Shown one piece after another: positions 52,446 to 61,371 of a stretch of DNA of 64,000 bases (the first letter of the stretch is position 1; each line of letters starts with the position of its first letter). The translations under genes were made by a program, and so were the position numbers. Below the pieces are notes generated by a model. The model ran no database searches. It was not told the origin of the DNA and saw only the letters and a program-made list of their open reading frames with translations. Source of the DNA: JBKBKC01 sp046294265 (lineage in GTDB: Bacteria; Pseudomonadota; Alphaproteobacteria; Rhodobacterales; Rhodobacteraceae); contig JBKBKC010000001.1 in the NCBI GenBank assembly GCA_046294265.1, positions 1 to 64,000 of the forward strand, given 5' to 3'.

Positions 52446-54710
52446 ATGGGCAGAACGGGCAAGGGTGGCGCGCCTCTGGTGGCGGATCGCCGTTACAGGG
52501 CGGCGAGCGGCGGTTCGGGCGGCGGTTCGGGCGGCGGTTCGGCGGGGGGAACCGGGGGCGGGGCCAAACGTCCCGCGCCGCGCAAGCCTGCCCCACGCAG
52601 GCCCCGCCGCCGTGGCCTTTTCGGGCTTCTGGCGGGGATCGTTGCCTTTTTCTGGCGGCTGGTCTGGGGCGTCGTCTGGCGCAGCACGGCGGTGGTCGCG
52701 CTGATCCTCGCCCTCACCGTGGGCTATTTCTACGCCCAGCTTCCCCCCGTCTCCCAGCTGACCGATGGCCGCGCCCGCGGCTCGGTCACGTTGACCGACC
52801 GCGAGGGCCAGGTCTTTGCCTGGCGCGGTGAAACCTTCGGCCATATCGACGCCGACTCCGTCTCCAGACACCTGCGCAACGCCGTCATCGCCACCGAGGA
52901 CAAGCGGTTCTACAGCCATCTCGGCATCAGCCCGCGCGGCATCGCCGGGGCCGTCCGCATCAACCTCTCGGAAGGCCGCAGCGCGCTGAGCGGCAACGGC
53001 GGCTCCACCATCAGCCAGCAGGTGGCGAAACTGCTGTGCCTCGGCGTGCCCTACGATCCCGCCCAGTGGAAGACCGAGGCCGCCTATGAAGAGGACTGCC
53101 GGAAGGGCAGCGTCTGGCGCAAGCTGAAGGAAATGCCCTATGCCTTCGCGCTGGAGGCCCGGTATTCCAAGGCCGAGATCCTGACGATCTACCTCAACCG
53201 GGCCTATCTGGGTGCCGGCGCGCGCGGGTTCGAGGCCGCGATGCAGCGCTATTTCGGCAAATCCGCGCGCGAGGCGACGCCGGCGGAGGGCGCCATGCTG
53301 GCGGGCCTGTTGCGCGCGCCCTCGCGCTTTGCGCCCACCAACAACCTGCAACGCTCGCGCGACCGCGCCGCCGTGGTGATCGGCCTGATGCAGGAACAGG
53401 GCTATCTGACCGCCGCCGAGGCGGCAGAGGCCCGCGCCAATCCCGCGCGCCTGTCACCGGCGGCCGAGACGAAATCGGGCGGCTATTTCGCCGACTGGGT
53501 GATGGATTCGGTGCCCTCCTTCCTGTCGAAAACCACGACCGAGGATGTGACCATCCGCACCACGCTGGACCAGCGCCTGCAGCGCGCGGCGGAAACCGCC
53601 GTGGCCGAGGTGTTCAAGACCAAGGTGCGCGAGGGGTCCAAGGCCGAAACCGCCGTGATCGTGATGTCCGCCGATGGCGCGGTGCGCGCCATGGTGGGGG
53701 GGCGGGCGGCACAGCTGCCCGGCGCCTTCAACCGCGCGACGATGGCCAAGCGCCAGACCGGGTCGAGCTTCAAGCCCTTCGTCTATGCCGCGGCGCTGGA
53801 TCAGGGGTTCAGTGCGGCGGATTATGTCGAGGATGCCCCCCTTACCATCAACATTCCAGGCTCAGGCCCCTGGTCGCCGCAGAACTACACCAGGGATTAC
53901 AGGGGCGTCGTCACGGTGTCGGACGCGCTGAAATGGTCGCTCAACACCGCCGCTGTCCGCATCTCCGAGGCGGCGGGGCGCGAGAACGTGCGCCGCGTCG
54001 CCACCGCCTTCGGCATCGACAGCGATCTGGCGGCGGGGCCCGCGCTGGCGCTCGGGGCCTCCGAATCCACGCTGATCGAGATGTCGGGCGCCTATGCGGG
54101 CATCCTGAACGGCGGCACCGCCGTCCGGCCCTACGGCCTGGTGGAACTGCGCCTGCGCGGCCAGAACGACGTGCTGATGGGGCAGGAGGGCGGCTTTGGC
54201 GAGCGGGTGATCTCGGAACGTGCGGCGCGCGAGCTGACCTGGATGATGACCGAGGTGATCACCGGCGGCACCGGCACCCGCGCCCGCCTTCCGGGGCGCG
54301 AGGCGGCTGGCAAGACCGGCACCACCTCGGCCGCGCGGGATGCCTGGTTCATCGGCTATACCGCCGATTATGTGGCGGGCGTCTGGATGGGCTATGACGA
54401 CAACACGCCGCTGGCCGGGGTGACGGGCGGCGGCCTGCCCGCCGAGATCTGGAAAGAGGTGATGGTGCGCGTGCACGACGGTCTGCCCGCCCGCCCCCTG
54501 CCGATGGACCGGCCCGAATGGCGCCGCCCCCCCGATCCCGCCCGCGCCAGCGGCGCCCCGGTGCCCGTCGATGTGGGCCAGACCGGCAACCAGCCGGGCG
54601 GCTGGCCGCCCGAGACCCCGCCGCAGCCCTATGACGTGGCCCCGCGCCAGCCCGACCTGGCCGAACAGATCCTGCGCGAGGTGCTGGGGATTTTCGGCGG
54701 CCAGTATTAG
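52446..54710 (+). CDS. Bifunctional penicillin-binding protein (class A, PBP1-type)
   Basis: 754 residues. A basic Gly/Ser-rich cytoplasmic head (GGSGGGSGGGSAGG), one membrane helix (about 75-95), a glycosyltransferase domain with ATEDKRFYSHLGISPRGIAGA and GGSTISQQVAK, and a transpeptidase domain with TGSSFKPF (SxxK), SLN and AGKTGTT. It polymerises and cross-links peptidoglycan. An insert with two cysteines (CLGVPYD... EEDCRKG) follows the QQVAK motif. The C-terminal tail is Pro-rich. ATG 52446 has only a weak ribosome site. Confidence 0.93.
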   Translation: MGRTGKGGAPLVADRRYRAASGGSGGGSGGGSAGGTGGGAKRPAPRKPAPRRPRRRGLFGLLAGIVAFFWRLVWGVVWRSTAVVALILALTVGYFYAQLPPVSQLTDGRARGSVTLTDREGQVFAWRGETFGHIDADSVSRHLRNAVIATEDKRFYSHLGISPRGIAGAVRINLSEGRSALSGNGGSTISQQVAKLLCLGVPYDPAQWKTEAAYEEDCRKGSVWRKLKEMPYAFALEARYSKAEILTIYLNRAYLGAGARGFEAAMQRYFGKSAREATPAEGAMLAGLLRAPSRFAPTNNLQRSRDRAAVVIGLMQEQGYLTAAEAAEARANPARLSPAAETKSGGYFADWVMDSVPSFLSKTTTEDVTIRTTLDQRLQRAAETAVAEVFKTKVREGSKAETAVIVMSADGAVRAMVGGRAAQLPGAFNRATMAKRQTGSSFKPFVYAAALDQGFSAADYVEDAPLTINIPGSGPWSPQNYTRDYRGVVTVSDALKWSLNTAAVRISEAAGRENVRRVATAFGIDSDLAAGPALALGASESTLIEMSGAYAGILNGGTAVRPYGLVELRLRGQNDVLMGQEGGFGERVISERAARELTWMMTEVITGGTGTRARLPGREAAGKTGTTSAARDAWFIGYTADYVAGVWMGYDDNTPLAGVTGGGLPAEIWKEVMVRVHDGLPARPLPMDRPEWRRPPDPARASGAPVPVDVGQTGNQPGGWPPETPPQPYDVAPRQPDLAEQILREVLGIFGGQY

Positions 54711-54722
54711 GGCGGCCGGGCG

Positions 54723-55145
54723 TCACAGGTCCCCGGCCTTGGCCTCCATCGCCTTGCGGGCCTTGGCGGCCAGGCTTTCGGCGACGGCGTCCAGCACATC
54801 CTTGACCGCCGGTTCGATCTTGGCGGGGTTCACCCCGTCAACCTTGCCGCCGCCGTCCAGCATCGCGTGCAGCTTGCGCCCCGGCATCAGGACCACCTGA
54901 ACCGACAGCTTGGCCGAGATGACCTTGGCGGATGTGTCGAACTCCAGTTCCCTGACCGTGCCGGAAACCTCGAACCCCTTGGCGTCCTTCGGGAACTTGC
55001 GCACCAGCTCCAGCTTTGCGGACCCCTTGATGATCTTGCCCAGCATGTCTTCGACGTGACCGGCGGCGCCCTTGGTCGCGGCTGGATCAAAGGTCTTGAT
55101 CACTGACACCTTGTCGACGGCTACGGGTGTTTTCTGCGCGCCCAT
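54723..55145 (-). CDS. Small soluble protein of unknown function
   Basis: 140 residues, no family recognised. Lys- and Ala-rich, without cysteine, signal peptide or membrane segment. The middle has a beta-like pattern (FEVSGTVRELEFDTSAKVISAKLSVQVVLM read in parts), and the C-terminus is a long charged helix (VLDAVAESLAAKARKAMEAK). GGAGAG seven bases before ATG 55145 supports the start. It converges with the PBP gene, with 12 bp between stop codons. Function unknown; it has the same charged, Lys-rich look as the two orphan proteins near the T6SS, but no alignment can be shown. Confidence 0.72.
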   Translation of the reverse strand: MGAQKTPVAVDKVSVIKTFDPAATKGAAGHVEDMLGKIIKGSAKLELVRKFPKDAKGFEVSGTVRELEFDTSAKVISAKLSVQVVLMPGRKLHAMLDGGGKVDGVNPAKIEPAVKDVLDAVAESLAAKARKAMEAKAGDL

Positions 55146-55271
55146 GGTTCTCTCCGGTGAGGATCGAATACGGGGACAACAACTGTCCTGGGACCTGAAT
55201 GCATACCGATCCTGCGCCCGGATCCTTACCATGAAACCGCACGGAACCCCAGCGCGTTCGCGCGGACACCG

Positions 55272-55880
55272 TCAGGCGCGTTTCAGGTCCTCGACCAGCG
55301 CCGCGATATCGCCCCGGCGGCGGTCCAGCATGGCGCCGATCTCGGTGCGTTCGGCGGCCAGCATGTTCACACCCTCGATGATGATGTTGAAGAACATCTG
55401 CTTGCCGCCCCTTTCGGAGACGTGCCAGCGCAGGTCGAACGGCGACTGGCCGCGCAGGCGGGCCAGCGAGGTCACCTCGAAATAGGTCTTGATCGGCTTT
55501 GCGCCCGTCACCTCGATCTGCCCCCCGATGAATTCGCGGAAGCGGCGGCCGTATTTGCGGCTGATGTAGCCCTGGAAGGCAGCGGTAAAGGCCTGCATCT
55601 GGGCCGGCGTGGCCGATCTGGCGGCGGGGCCCAGCGTCGAGCGGGCGATGGTCGGCACATCGGCATAGCGCACGAAGATGCGCTCGAAGTCCGCGAACAT
55701 CGCGGATTCGGACTTGCCCGAGTTGATCGTGCTGTTCACGTCACCAACCGCCCGGTCGATCAGCGACCGCGCCGTGCCGACGTCCAGTGCAAGGGCACCC
55801 CCGGGCAGGGCGGCCACCGCGGCGGCGGCGGCCCCGACGGTCAGCAGCATCCGGCGCGACAGGGGTGAGGTTCGGGTCAT
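55272..55880 (-). CDS. mlaC: MlaC-like phospholipid-binding protein
   Basis: 202 residues of the MlaC/Ttg2D family, which ferries phospholipids across the periplasm to keep the outer membrane asymmetric. The signal has a twin-arginine look (LSRRMLLTVGAAAAAVAAL), so export by Tat is possible. Family segments are FERIFVRYADVPTIARSTLG, FTAAFQGYISRKYGRRFREF, and KPIKTYFEV. ATG 55880 with GGAG upstream. It lies four bases downstream of mlaA; the mlaFED part of the system is not in the window. Confidence 0.93.
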   Translation of the reverse strand: MTRTSPLSRRMLLTVGAAAAAVAALPGGALALDVGTARSLIDRAVGDVNSTINSGKSESAMFADFERIFVRYADVPTIARSTLGPAARSATPAQMQAFTAAFQGYISRKYGRRFREFIGGQIEVTGAKPIKTYFEVTSLARLRGQSPFDLRWHVSERGGKQMFFNIIIEGVNMLAAERTEIGAMLDRRRGDIAALVEDLKRA

Positions 55881-55884
55881 GGCA

Positions 55885-56643
55885 CTACTCCGCATAAGGA
55901 TCGACGAAGTCATCCTCGCCGCCGCTCTGGCCCAACTGGAAGCGGCGGTTCTGCAGATACAGGAGGCGCGCCTGGGCATAGCTGTCCGCGCTATCATATA
56001 GGATCGAATCCACCGTATCGGAATAGCGGTATCGATCACCAAGCCTTGATCCCGCCCCGGCCAGCGTGGCCAGCGTGCCCTCGCGCGGGGGCAGCAGCAG
56101 GCGGACGGGGTTGATCACCACATCGACGACCTTGCCGATCGTGTCGCGGTCGGTCGAAGGGCCGATCAGCGGCAATTCGTGATAGGCCCCTTCCGCCATG
56201 CCCCAGACATGCAGCGTCTCGCCGAAATCGGTGGGGCGCCCCTCGATGCCCATCGCGCGCGCCGGATCGAAGATGCCGCCGATGCCGATCGTGGTGTTCA
56301 GCACAAAGCGCAGCGTGTTCTCGATGGCCGGGCCGGGGCGGCCCTGCAGCACGCTGTTCAGCACATCGGCCGGCGCGTCGAGGTTGCCCGCGAAATTCGC
56401 GATGCCTTTGCGCACCTGCGGCGACACCGTCCCGCCATAAGCCCCCGACACGGGTTTCAGGATGCTCCGGTCCAGCGCCCGGTTCTGGTCGTGGCGGGCG
56501 CGGTTGTTCGCCTCGTCGGGGTCGTAATGGGGCTGCACGGGGGCGGGGGCGGCACAGGCCCCGAGGACAAGCAGTGCCGAGACCATGAGGCGCGCGCGCG
56601 GGCGAGCATACCGGCGGAAGGATGACCCAGAAAAAAATGGCAT
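55885..56643 (-). CDS. mlaA: MlaA/VacJ outer-membrane lipoprotein
   Basis: 252 residues. A basic N-terminus, hydrophobic stretch and lipobox LGAC (Cys30). The MlaA domain follows with DPDEANNRARHDQNRALDRSI, IANFAGNLDAPADVLNSVLQG, RFVLNTTIGIGGIFDPA and DFGETLHVWGMAEGAYHELPLIGPS read in parts. It removes phospholipids from the outer leaflet and passes them to MlaC. ATG 56643 has an AGGTGG site; ATG 56586 would give a short signal without one. Confidence 0.94.
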   Translation of the reverse strand: MPFFSGSSFRRYARPRARLMVSALLVLGACAAPAPVQPHYDPDEANNRARHDQNRALDRSILKPVSGAYGGTVSPQVRKGIANFAGNLDAPADVLNSVLQGRPGPAIENTLRFVLNTTIGIGGIFDPARAMGIEGRPTDFGETLHVWGMAEGAYHELPLIGPSTDRDTIGKVVDVVINPVRLLLPPREGTLATLAGAGSRLGDRYRYSDTVDSILYDSADSYAQARLLYLQNRRFQLGQSGGEDDFVDPYAE

Positions 56644-56854
56644 TCGCGCGTCCACCTGCCTATCGTCTTGCGCCAAGGGACAAAGGATAGCCCTGCCGCC
56701 GCAATGACAACCCCTAGTCGGGCCAGTTGCCCAACACAACCGGCGCGGGGTCGGGCCTCAAGGCTCCGTCAACACATCCGGCGGATTGTCGCGAATGAAA
56801 CCGGTGGCGGGCCGTTGTCACCCTGTCCACCGCCCCAGGGATCAGAGGCAGCAC

Positions 56855-58588
56855 ATGACCGGGATAGACCGCCGCAAGGGGCAGGCCGAACTGCGCACGG
56901 CGCGCGCCGGGGGGGGCCTCCTGGTTGCCGTCGCGGTATTCTCGGTGTTTGTGAACCTCCTCCTGCTCACCGGGCCGCTTTACATGCTGCAGGTCTATGA
57001 CCGCGTGCTGGGGTCGCGGTCGGAGGAGACGCTGATCGCCCTGTCGATCCTGGTGGCCGGGCTGTTCCTGGCCATGGGCCTTCTGGACCATGCGCGGGGC
57101 CGGGTCATGGGGCGGCTTGCCGCGCGGTTCCAGGACCGGCTGGACCGCCGCGTGTTCGAGGCTTCGGTGCGCCGCCTGTCGGTGTTGCCGAACGATCCCG
57201 TCGCCGCGACCGGAACGCGCGATCTGGAGGCCGTGCAGCGGCTGATGGCCTCGCCCGTCCTGCTGGCGCTGTTCGACATCCCCTGGACGCCGCTCTTCAT
57301 CGCCGCGATCTTTGTCTTTCATCCCATGCTGGGCTGGCTGTCGCTGGTGGGCGGGGCGGTGGTGATCCTGCTGGCGCTGGCGAACCAGGTATCATCGCGC
57401 AGCCCCCTGATGCGCCTGAACGCGGCCCAGTCCGCCGCCGAACGCACCGCCGACACCCTGCGCAACGAGGCCGAGACGGTGCAGGCGCTGGGCATGGCCG
57501 GGGCCGGGTTCACCCGCTGGAACCGCCAGCGGGCCGAGGCGCTGGCGCGGGCGACCGAGGCGGGCGATGTCGGCGGCGCCTTTACCGTCGGCAGCCGCAC
57601 GTTCCGGCTCGCGCTGCAATCGGCGGTTCTGGGCCTTGGCGCCTGGCTGGTCCTGCAAGGGCAGCTGACGCCCGGCGCGATGATCGCGGCCTCGATCCTG
57701 CTGGGCCGGGCGCTGGCCCCGGTGGAGCAGGCCGTGGGCCAATGGGCGCTGGTGCAGCGCGCGCAGGAAGGCTGGCACCGGCTCTCGGTCCTGTTGTCGG
57801 TCCAGCCGCCCGAACCCGCGCGCACCGCCCTGCCGCGCCCGCGCGCCGCCCTCGACGTGGCGGCCCTGTCGGTGGTCCCGCCGGGCGAATCGCAGGCGGT
57901 GCTGCGCGGCGTGTCCTTCCGGCTGGAGCCGGGGCAGGCGCTGGGGGTCATCGGCCCCTCCGGCTCGGGCAAGTCCACGCTGGCGCGCGCCATCACCGCC
58001 GTCTGGCGGCCCGCCGCAGGCCGCATCCGGCTGGACGGCGCCACGCTGGACCAGTATCCGCCCGACGCCCTCGGCGCGCTCATCGGCTATCTGCCGCAGC
58101 GCGTGGCGCTTTTTGACGGCACCATCGCCGACAATATCGCGCGCCTTGCCGACACCCCCGACGATGCCGACGTGGTGGCCGCCGCCCAGGCCGCCGCCGC
58201 CCATGACATGATCGTGAACCTGCCCGATGGCTATAACACCCGCGTCTCGGCGCTGGGTGGGCGGCTCTCGGGCGGCCAGATCCAGCGCATCGGCCTCGCG
58301 CGTGCGCTTTACGGCGATCCGGTCCTTCTGGTGCTGGACGAACCGAACTCCAACCTCGACAATGACGGCTCGGCCGCGCTGAACCTCGCGATCCGCGACC
58401 TCAAGGCGCGCGGTGGCTCGGTCCTCATCATGGCGCACCGGCCCGCCGCGATCCAGGAATGCGACGTGCTGCTGGTGATGCAGGACGGGATGCGCGCGGC
58501 CTTTGGCCCGCGCGACCAGGTGCTGCGCGAGATGGTGAAAAATCACACGGACATTGTCCGCCAGGCGGGCCCCGGAGGTGTGGCATGA
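56855..58588 (+). CDS. Type I secretion ABC transporter (PrtD/HlyB-like)
   Basis: 577 residues. A membrane domain of five to six helices (LLVAVAVFSVFVNLLLLTGPLYMLQVYDRVLGSRSEETL read in parts, a mark of the PrtD group), then an ATPase with GPSGSGKST (Walker A), LSGGQIQRIGLARAL (signature) and VLLVLDEPNSNLD (Walker B). No N-terminal C39 peptidase-like domain, so the cargo should be an RTX or similar protein with C-terminal signal. No such protein and no TolC-type gene is near. Overlaps the adaptor gene by ATGA. Confidence 0.93.
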   Translation: MTGIDRRKGQAELRTARAGGGLLVAVAVFSVFVNLLLLTGPLYMLQVYDRVLGSRSEETLIALSILVAGLFLAMGLLDHARGRVMGRLAARFQDRLDRRVFEASVRRLSVLPNDPVAATGTRDLEAVQRLMASPVLLALFDIPWTPLFIAAIFVFHPMLGWLSLVGGAVVILLALANQVSSRSPLMRLNAAQSAAERTADTLRNEAETVQALGMAGAGFTRWNRQRAEALARATEAGDVGGAFTVGSRTFRLALQSAVLGLGAWLVLQGQLTPGAMIAASILLGRALAPVEQAVGQWALVQRAQEGWHRLSVLLSVQPPEPARTALPRPRAALDVAALSVVPPGESQAVLRGVSFRLEPGQALGVIGPSGSGKSTLARAITAVWRPAAGRIRLDGATLDQYPPDALGALIGYLPQRVALFDGTIADNIARLADTPDDADVVAAAQAAAAHDMIVNLPDGYNTRVSALGGRLSGGQIQRIGLARALYGDPVLLVLDEPNSNLDNDGSAALNLAIRDLKARGGSVLIMAHRPAAIQECDVLLVMQDGMRAAFGPRDQVLREMVKNHTDIVRQAGPGGVA

Positions 58589-59874
58589 CGTATTCCGCGC
58601 GCGCACCGCTGATCCTCGGAGCCCTCACGCTGGCGGTCCTGCTGGGCGGCTTTGGCTACTGGTCGGTCGGCACCACCCTGACCGGCGCCATCGTCGCCTC
58701 GGGCCAGATCGAGGTGGAACAGAACCGCCAGATCGTGCAGCACCCCGACGGCGGCGTGGTTGAGGCGATCCTGGTGGCCGATGGCAGCACCGTCACCGCG
58801 GGCCAGCCCTTGCTGCGGCTCGATGGGTCGCTCCTGCGGTCCGAGCTGTCCATCGTCGAAAGCCAGTTCCTCGAAATCCTCGCCCGCCGCGGCCGGCTGG
58901 AGGCCGAGCGGGATGAGGCCGCGGCCCCCCGCTTTCCCGAGGAACTGGTGACGCTGGCCGCCACCCGCACCGATGCCGCCGAGCTGATGGAAGGCCAGCG
59001 CCGCCTGTTCGAGGCGCGCCGCGATACGCTCGCCCAGCAATCCGAACAGCTGGCCCGCCGCGCCGACCAGACCGCCGCGCAGATCGTGGGGATCGACGCG
59101 CAGATCACCGCCATGTCCGACCAGCTTGCCCTGATCGGTCAGGAAATGGCCTCGGTGCAGGAGCTTCTGGACAAGGGGCTGGCGCAGGCCGCGCGCCTTC
59201 TGGCGCTGCAACGCGAAGAGGCGCGGCTGCGCGGCCAGACGGGTGAGCTTGCCGCCACCCGCGCTGCCAGCGAGGGCCGCATCACCGAACTGGAGCTGGA
59301 GGTGCTGCGCCTCGCCGCGACCCGGCGCGAAGAGGCCAACAGCCAGTTGCGCGACATCGGCTTTCGCGAGCTGGAACTGGCCGAACGCCGCCGGGCGCTG
59401 GCCGAACGCATCGCCAGACTGGAGATTGTGGCACCCGTGGCGGGCATCGTGCTGGGCCTGCAGGTCACCACGCCGCGCGCCGTGCTGCGCCCGGCAGAGC
59501 CGGTGATGTATCTGATCCCGCAGGACCGCCCGCTGGTGATCGCGGCCCAGATCCCCACAATCCACATCGACCAGGTGCGCCCCGGCCAGCCCGCAGTGCT
59601 GGTCTTCTCGGCCTTCTCCTCGCGCACCACGCCCGAGGTGCTGGGCACGGTGTCGCGGGTCTCGGCCGATGCCCTGACCGATGACCGCAGCGGGGTCACC
59701 TACTACCGCGCCGAGATCCTGCCCGATCCGGGCGAACTGGACAAACTGGCGGGCCTGACCCTGATCCCCGGGATGCCGGTCGAGGCGTTCATCCGCACCG
59801 AAGAGCGCACGCCGCTGGCTTATCTCATCAAGCCCTTCACCGATTATTTCGCCCGCGCCTTCCGCGAAAGCTGA
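58585..59874 (+). CDS. HlyD-family type I secretion adaptor
   Basis: 429 residues. One N-terminal membrane helix (LILGALTLAVLLGGFGYWSV), a biotinyl-lipoyl half (GQIEVEQNRQIVQHPDGGVV), a coiled-coil hairpin (about 85-290, rich in Glu/Arg/Ala) and a C-terminal beta-barrel domain ending in a short helix. It joins the ABC transporter to the outer-membrane channel. Overlap with the upstream gene shows they form one secretion unit. Length and layout are normal. Confidence 0.94.
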   Translation: MTYSARAPLILGALTLAVLLGGFGYWSVGTTLTGAIVASGQIEVEQNRQIVQHPDGGVVEAILVADGSTVTAGQPLLRLDGSLLRSELSIVESQFLEILARRGRLEAERDEAAAPRFPEELVTLAATRTDAAELMEGQRRLFEARRDTLAQQSEQLARRADQTAAQIVGIDAQITAMSDQLALIGQEMASVQELLDKGLAQAARLLALQREEARLRGQTGELAATRAASEGRITELELEVLRLAATRREEANSQLRDIGFRELELAERRRALAERIARLEIVAPVAGIVLGLQVTTPRAVLRPAEPVMYLIPQDRPLVIAAQIPTIHIDQVRPGQPAVLVFSAFSSRTTPEVLGTVSRVSADALTDDRSGVTYYRAEILPDPGELDKLAGLTLIPGMPVEAFIRTEERTPLAYLIKPFTDYFARAFRES

Positions 59875-60062
59875 GGGGGGGGGCCGGGCGCGGCTTCGGC
59901 CAGACCTTAACGCTTTGCACCGCCCCCGCGCGCCGTGTCGGGACGGAAAACCGACGCAAAACCGACGCGCGCGGGACGGATGCCAGACGCCCCCCGCCGC
60001 CGCTTGCGCCGCCCCCGCCACCTCGGTAGCCTGCCGTCGAACCTCAGGCCGGAGCACCCCCC

Positions 60063-60530
60063 ATGCACCCTATCGACGCCCGCCTCGCCGACCTCGGCAT
60101 AACCCTGCCCGAGGCCCCCGCGCCTGCCGCGAACTATGTGCCCTTTGTTGTGGCCACGGGCGGCCTCGTGCATGTCTCGGGCCAGATTTCGCAGAATTCT
60201 CAAGGACTTATCAAGGGAAAACTCGGCGTGGACCTGGATGCAGAGGTCGGCGCCGCCGCCGCCCGCGCCTGCGCGATCAGCCTTCTGGCGCAGGTCAGAA
60301 AAGCCTGCGACGGTGATTTCGGGCGGCTGAAACGGGCGGTGAAACTGGTGGGCTTCGTCAATTCCGCCCCCGATTTCACCGACCAGCCAAAGGTCATCAA
60401 CGGCGCCTCGGATTTCCTCGTCGCAGCCCTCGGCGACGCCGGCCGCCACGCCCGTTCAGCGGTCTCGGCGGCCTCGCTGCCCTTTGGCGTAGCCGTTGAA
60501 ATCGAAGGGATTTTTGAGATCGAGCCATGA
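60063..60530 (+). CDS. RidA-family protein
   Basis: 155 residues of the YjgF/YER057c/RidA family. Seen: FVVATGGLVHVSGQISQN near residue 30 and the C-terminal ASDFLVAALGDAGRHARSAV and LPFGVAVEIEGIFEI. RidA proteins hydrolyse reactive enamine/imine intermediates from PLP enzymes. The conserved arginine of the deaminase group may be in GRHARSAV; activity is not assured because subfamilies differ. GGAGCA lies before ATG 60063. It overlaps the next gene by ATGA. Confidence 0.9.
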   Translation: MHPIDARLADLGITLPEAPAPAANYVPFVVATGGLVHVSGQISQNSQGLIKGKLGVDLDAEVGAAAARACAISLLAQVRKACDGDFGRLKRAVKLVGFVNSAPDFTDQPKVINGASDFLVAALGDAGRHARSAVSAASLPFGVAVEIEGIFEIEP

Positions 60531-61300
60531 CCCGCGCGCCCCTCCCCCCGGCCTTTCTGACCACCCCCATCGCCCACCGCGCCCTGCATGACCGCCGCCT
60601 GAACCGCCCCGAAAACAGCCCCGCCGCGATCCTTGCCGCGGTCGAGGCGGGCTACGGGATCGAGATCGACCTGCAACTGTCGTCCGACGGTCAGGCCATG
60701 GTCTTTCACGACGAAACCCTTGACCGCCTGACCGCCGAGACCGGCCCCGTGACCGCCCGCACCGCCGCCGAACTCAGCTCCATCCGCCTGAAAGACAGCG
60801 ACAATTTCATCCCCACCCTGCTCTCGGTGCTGACCCTGATCGCAGGCCGCGTGCCCCTGCTGATCGAGATCAAGGACCAGTCCGGCACCATGATGGCCAC
60901 CGATGGCCGCCTCGAAGCCGCCACCGCCGCCGCGCTTCAGGGCTACCATGGCCCCGCGGCCGTGATGTCCTTCAACCCCCGCGCCGTCGCCACCATGGCG
61001 CGCCTCGCGCCGCAGATCCCGCGCGGCCTGACCACCTCCGCCTTCGACCCCGCCGCCTGGGCCCCCCTGCCCGCCGCAACCTGCGACCACCTGCGCGCCA
61101 TCCCCGACTTTGACGCCACCGGCGCAAGTTTCGTGTCGCACGAATGGCTTTACCTCGACCGCCCGCGCATCGCCGACCTGAAGAACGCCGGCGCCGCCAT
61201 CCTGTGCTGGACCATCCGCACCCCGCAGGACGAGGCGCGCGCACGCGCCATTGCCCACAACGTCACCTTCGAAGGCTACCCCGCGCCCGTCCCGGCTTGA
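60527..61300 (+). CDS. Glycerophosphodiester phosphodiesterase family protein
   Basis: 257 residues with a TIM-barrel GDPD domain. Active-site motifs: AHRALHDRRLNRPENS at the start (HR and EN), GYGIEIDLQLSSDGQAMVFHDETLDRLT with the metal-binding Glu-x-Asp and the catalytic His split over two strands, and LLIEIKDQSG. It releases an alcohol from glycerophosphodiesters, giving glycerol-3-phosphate. No signal peptide, so a cytoplasmic role. Start overlaps the RidA stop, and the N-acyltransferase gene comes 71 bp later. Confidence 0.93.
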   Translation: MTRAPLPPAFLTTPIAHRALHDRRLNRPENSPAAILAAVEAGYGIEIDLQLSSDGQAMVFHDETLDRLTAETGPVTARTAAELSSIRLKDSDNFIPTLLSVLTLIAGRVPLLIEIKDQSGTMMATDGRLEAATAAALQGYHGPAAVMSFNPRAVATMARLAPQIPRGLTTSAFDPAAWAPLPAATCDHLRAIPDFDATGASFVSHEWLYLDRPRIADLKNAGAAILCWTIRTPQDEARARAIAHNVTFEGYPAPVPA

Positions 61301-61371
61301 CCGTCGCAGCGCCCGCGCCATTTCACGATACGGGGTGGATTGGCCCCTTCCAGCGCACCGGACATTCCCCC

